Shown: positions 63,421 through 64,000 of the stretch, in pieces
Layout of the letters: each line of letters begins with the position of its first letter
How positions within the stretch are numbered: the first letter of the stretch is position 1
Origin: Lentzea aerocolonigenes
GTDB lineage: Bacteria > Actinomycetota > Actinomycetes > Mycobacteriales > Pseudonocardiaceae
DNA: 64,000 nucleotides
Assembly: GCF_000974445.1 (NCBI RefSeq)
Contig: NZ_BBOJ01000012.1
Coordinates: 1-64,000 of the forward strand
Reading direction: 5' to 3'
Position numbers and translations under genes: made by a program
The notes under the pieces: model-generated
The model's input: the letters and a program-made list of their open reading frames with translations, nothing else
The model's database searches: none
What the model was told of the DNA's origin: nothing

Positions 63421-64000
63421 GTGAAAGCCGTCGTCGTCACCGATTTCGCCACCGAACCCGTCCTGGCCGACCTGCCCGTTCCCGAGCCCGGCCCCGGCGA
63501 GCTCCTGGTCCGCCTGCACGCCGCCGCCGTCAACCCGTTCGACTGGAAGGTCGCCGACGGCGCCCTCAAAGACGCCGTGCCGCACGCCTTCCCCCTGATC
63601 CTGGGCTCCGACGGCGCCGGCGTCGTGGAACGCACCGGCCCCGGCGTCACCCGCTTCCAGCCCGGCGACCGCGTCTACGGCCAGTTCATGCACCTCGAAC
63701 AGGGCCACGGCTCCTACGCCGAATACGCCGTCACCGACCAGAACGGCAAGATCGCCCGGATCCCCGAGGCCTTGCCGCACGCTCTGGCCGCTGCCCTGCC
63801 CACCGCGAGTGTCACCGCCTACCAGGCCGTCGAGGCCGCCGAACTCGACGACCGGCACACCCTGCTGATCAACGGCGCGAGCGGCGGCGTCGGCCAGTCG
63901 GCCATCCAGTTCGCCGCCCACACGGGCGCCCGGATCCTGGTCACCGGCACCCCCGAACTGGCCGGCTACCTCGAAGACCTCGGCGCGCACACCGTCGTCG
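63421..64000 (+). CDS. Zinc-independent NADP-dependent quinone oxidoreductase-like enzyme (3' end outside window)
   Basis: 193 residues visible from GTG 63421. The MDR fold opens MKAVVVTDFATEPVLADLPVPEPGPGELLVRLHAAAVNPFDWKVADGAL, then LGSDGAGVVERTGPGVTRFQPGDRVYGQF and the nucleotide-binding LLINGASGGVGQSAIQFAAHTGARILVTG. The zinc-binding Cys residues of alcohol dehydrogenases are absent, as in quinone reductases. Probably detoxifies quinones or enals in the MarR-controlled set. The gene continues beyond the right edge. Confidence 0.92.
   Translation, partial: MKAVVVTDFATEPVLADLPVPEPGPGELLVRLHAAAVNPFDWKVADGALKDAVPHAFPLILGSDGAGVVERTGPGVTRFQPGDRVYGQFMHLEQGHGSYAEYAVTDQNGKIARIPEALPHALAAALPTASVTAYQAVEAAELDDRHTLLINGASGGVGQSAIQFAAHTGARILVTGTPELAGYLEDLGAHTVV

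Overview
The window is about 70% GC, densely coded on both strands, and rich in GTG starts and 4-bp ATGA/GTGA overlaps. It looks like the chromosome of a filamentous actinomycete. An AftD-type arabinofuranosyltransferase locus points to an arabinogalactan-containing wall, and gene content resembles Pseudonocardiaceae (Lentzea or Saccharothrix-like). The family assignment is an inference from recall, not a search.

Layout. 1-650: the 3' end of an IS30 element. 0.7-9.9 kb: a cell-envelope block with a short GT-C membrane protein, a DUF2613 peptide and an HHxxxDG acyltransferase in one operon, then a flippase, a giant AftD-like enzyme and a methyltransferase; a TACC-N4-GGTA box recurs at three of its promoters. 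9.9-22.6 kb: mixed housekeeping and accessory genes, including two acetyltransferases, a substrate-binding/VWA protein, an ankyrin protein, a PPOX-like protein with a divergent TetR, a GH94-like enzyme, a MerR plus VIT/VWA operon, a membrane protein and a glycosyltransferase. 22.6-33.2 kb: catabolic genes, namely LysR/thiolase/3-oxoacid CoA-transferase, a lone BMP-type binding protein, and PaaX divergent from SDR-amidohydrolase-MaoC-MHS transporter-acyl-CoA synthetase. 33.3-35.4 kb: a decayed arsenic locus (ArsC, MFS pump, wrecked flavoprotein, operator boxes, no arsR). 35.4-37.5 kb: a stress or dormancy-like trio (USP, CBS-BON, short Acg-like nitroreductase).

37.7-41.1 kb: an ABC-2 exporter with its two-component system; the response regulator carries a one-base insertion. 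41.1-46.1 kb: PhzF, then a gene-poor stretch holding a 164-nt palindrome and 42-bp tandem repeats, then a three-gene operon (WYL regulator, soluble helical protein, membrane protein with Gly/Gln repeats). I regard this operon as the most novel unit here. 46.1-57.2 kb: a secreted protein, a 950-aa AfsR-type regulator, a dehalogenase-like hydrolase, a TetR/DHA2 exporter pair, a GAF-ANTAR protein, small proteins, and a secreted LVIVD/P-domain protein. 57.3-60.3 kb: a molybdate operon (HTH-Mop, modA, modB, modC). 60.6-64.0 kb: MarR divergent from DoxX, an extradiol dioxygenase, GTP cyclohydrolase II and a quinone oxidoreductase that runs off the window.

No rRNA, tRNA or CRISPR was seen. Recurring architectural themes are convergent genes sharing a palindromic CTAG as double stop codon (four junctions) and promoters placed so that transcription should begin at a GTG start (three candidates). 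Family names were assigned by eye from motifs, so they carry less weight than the coordinates.
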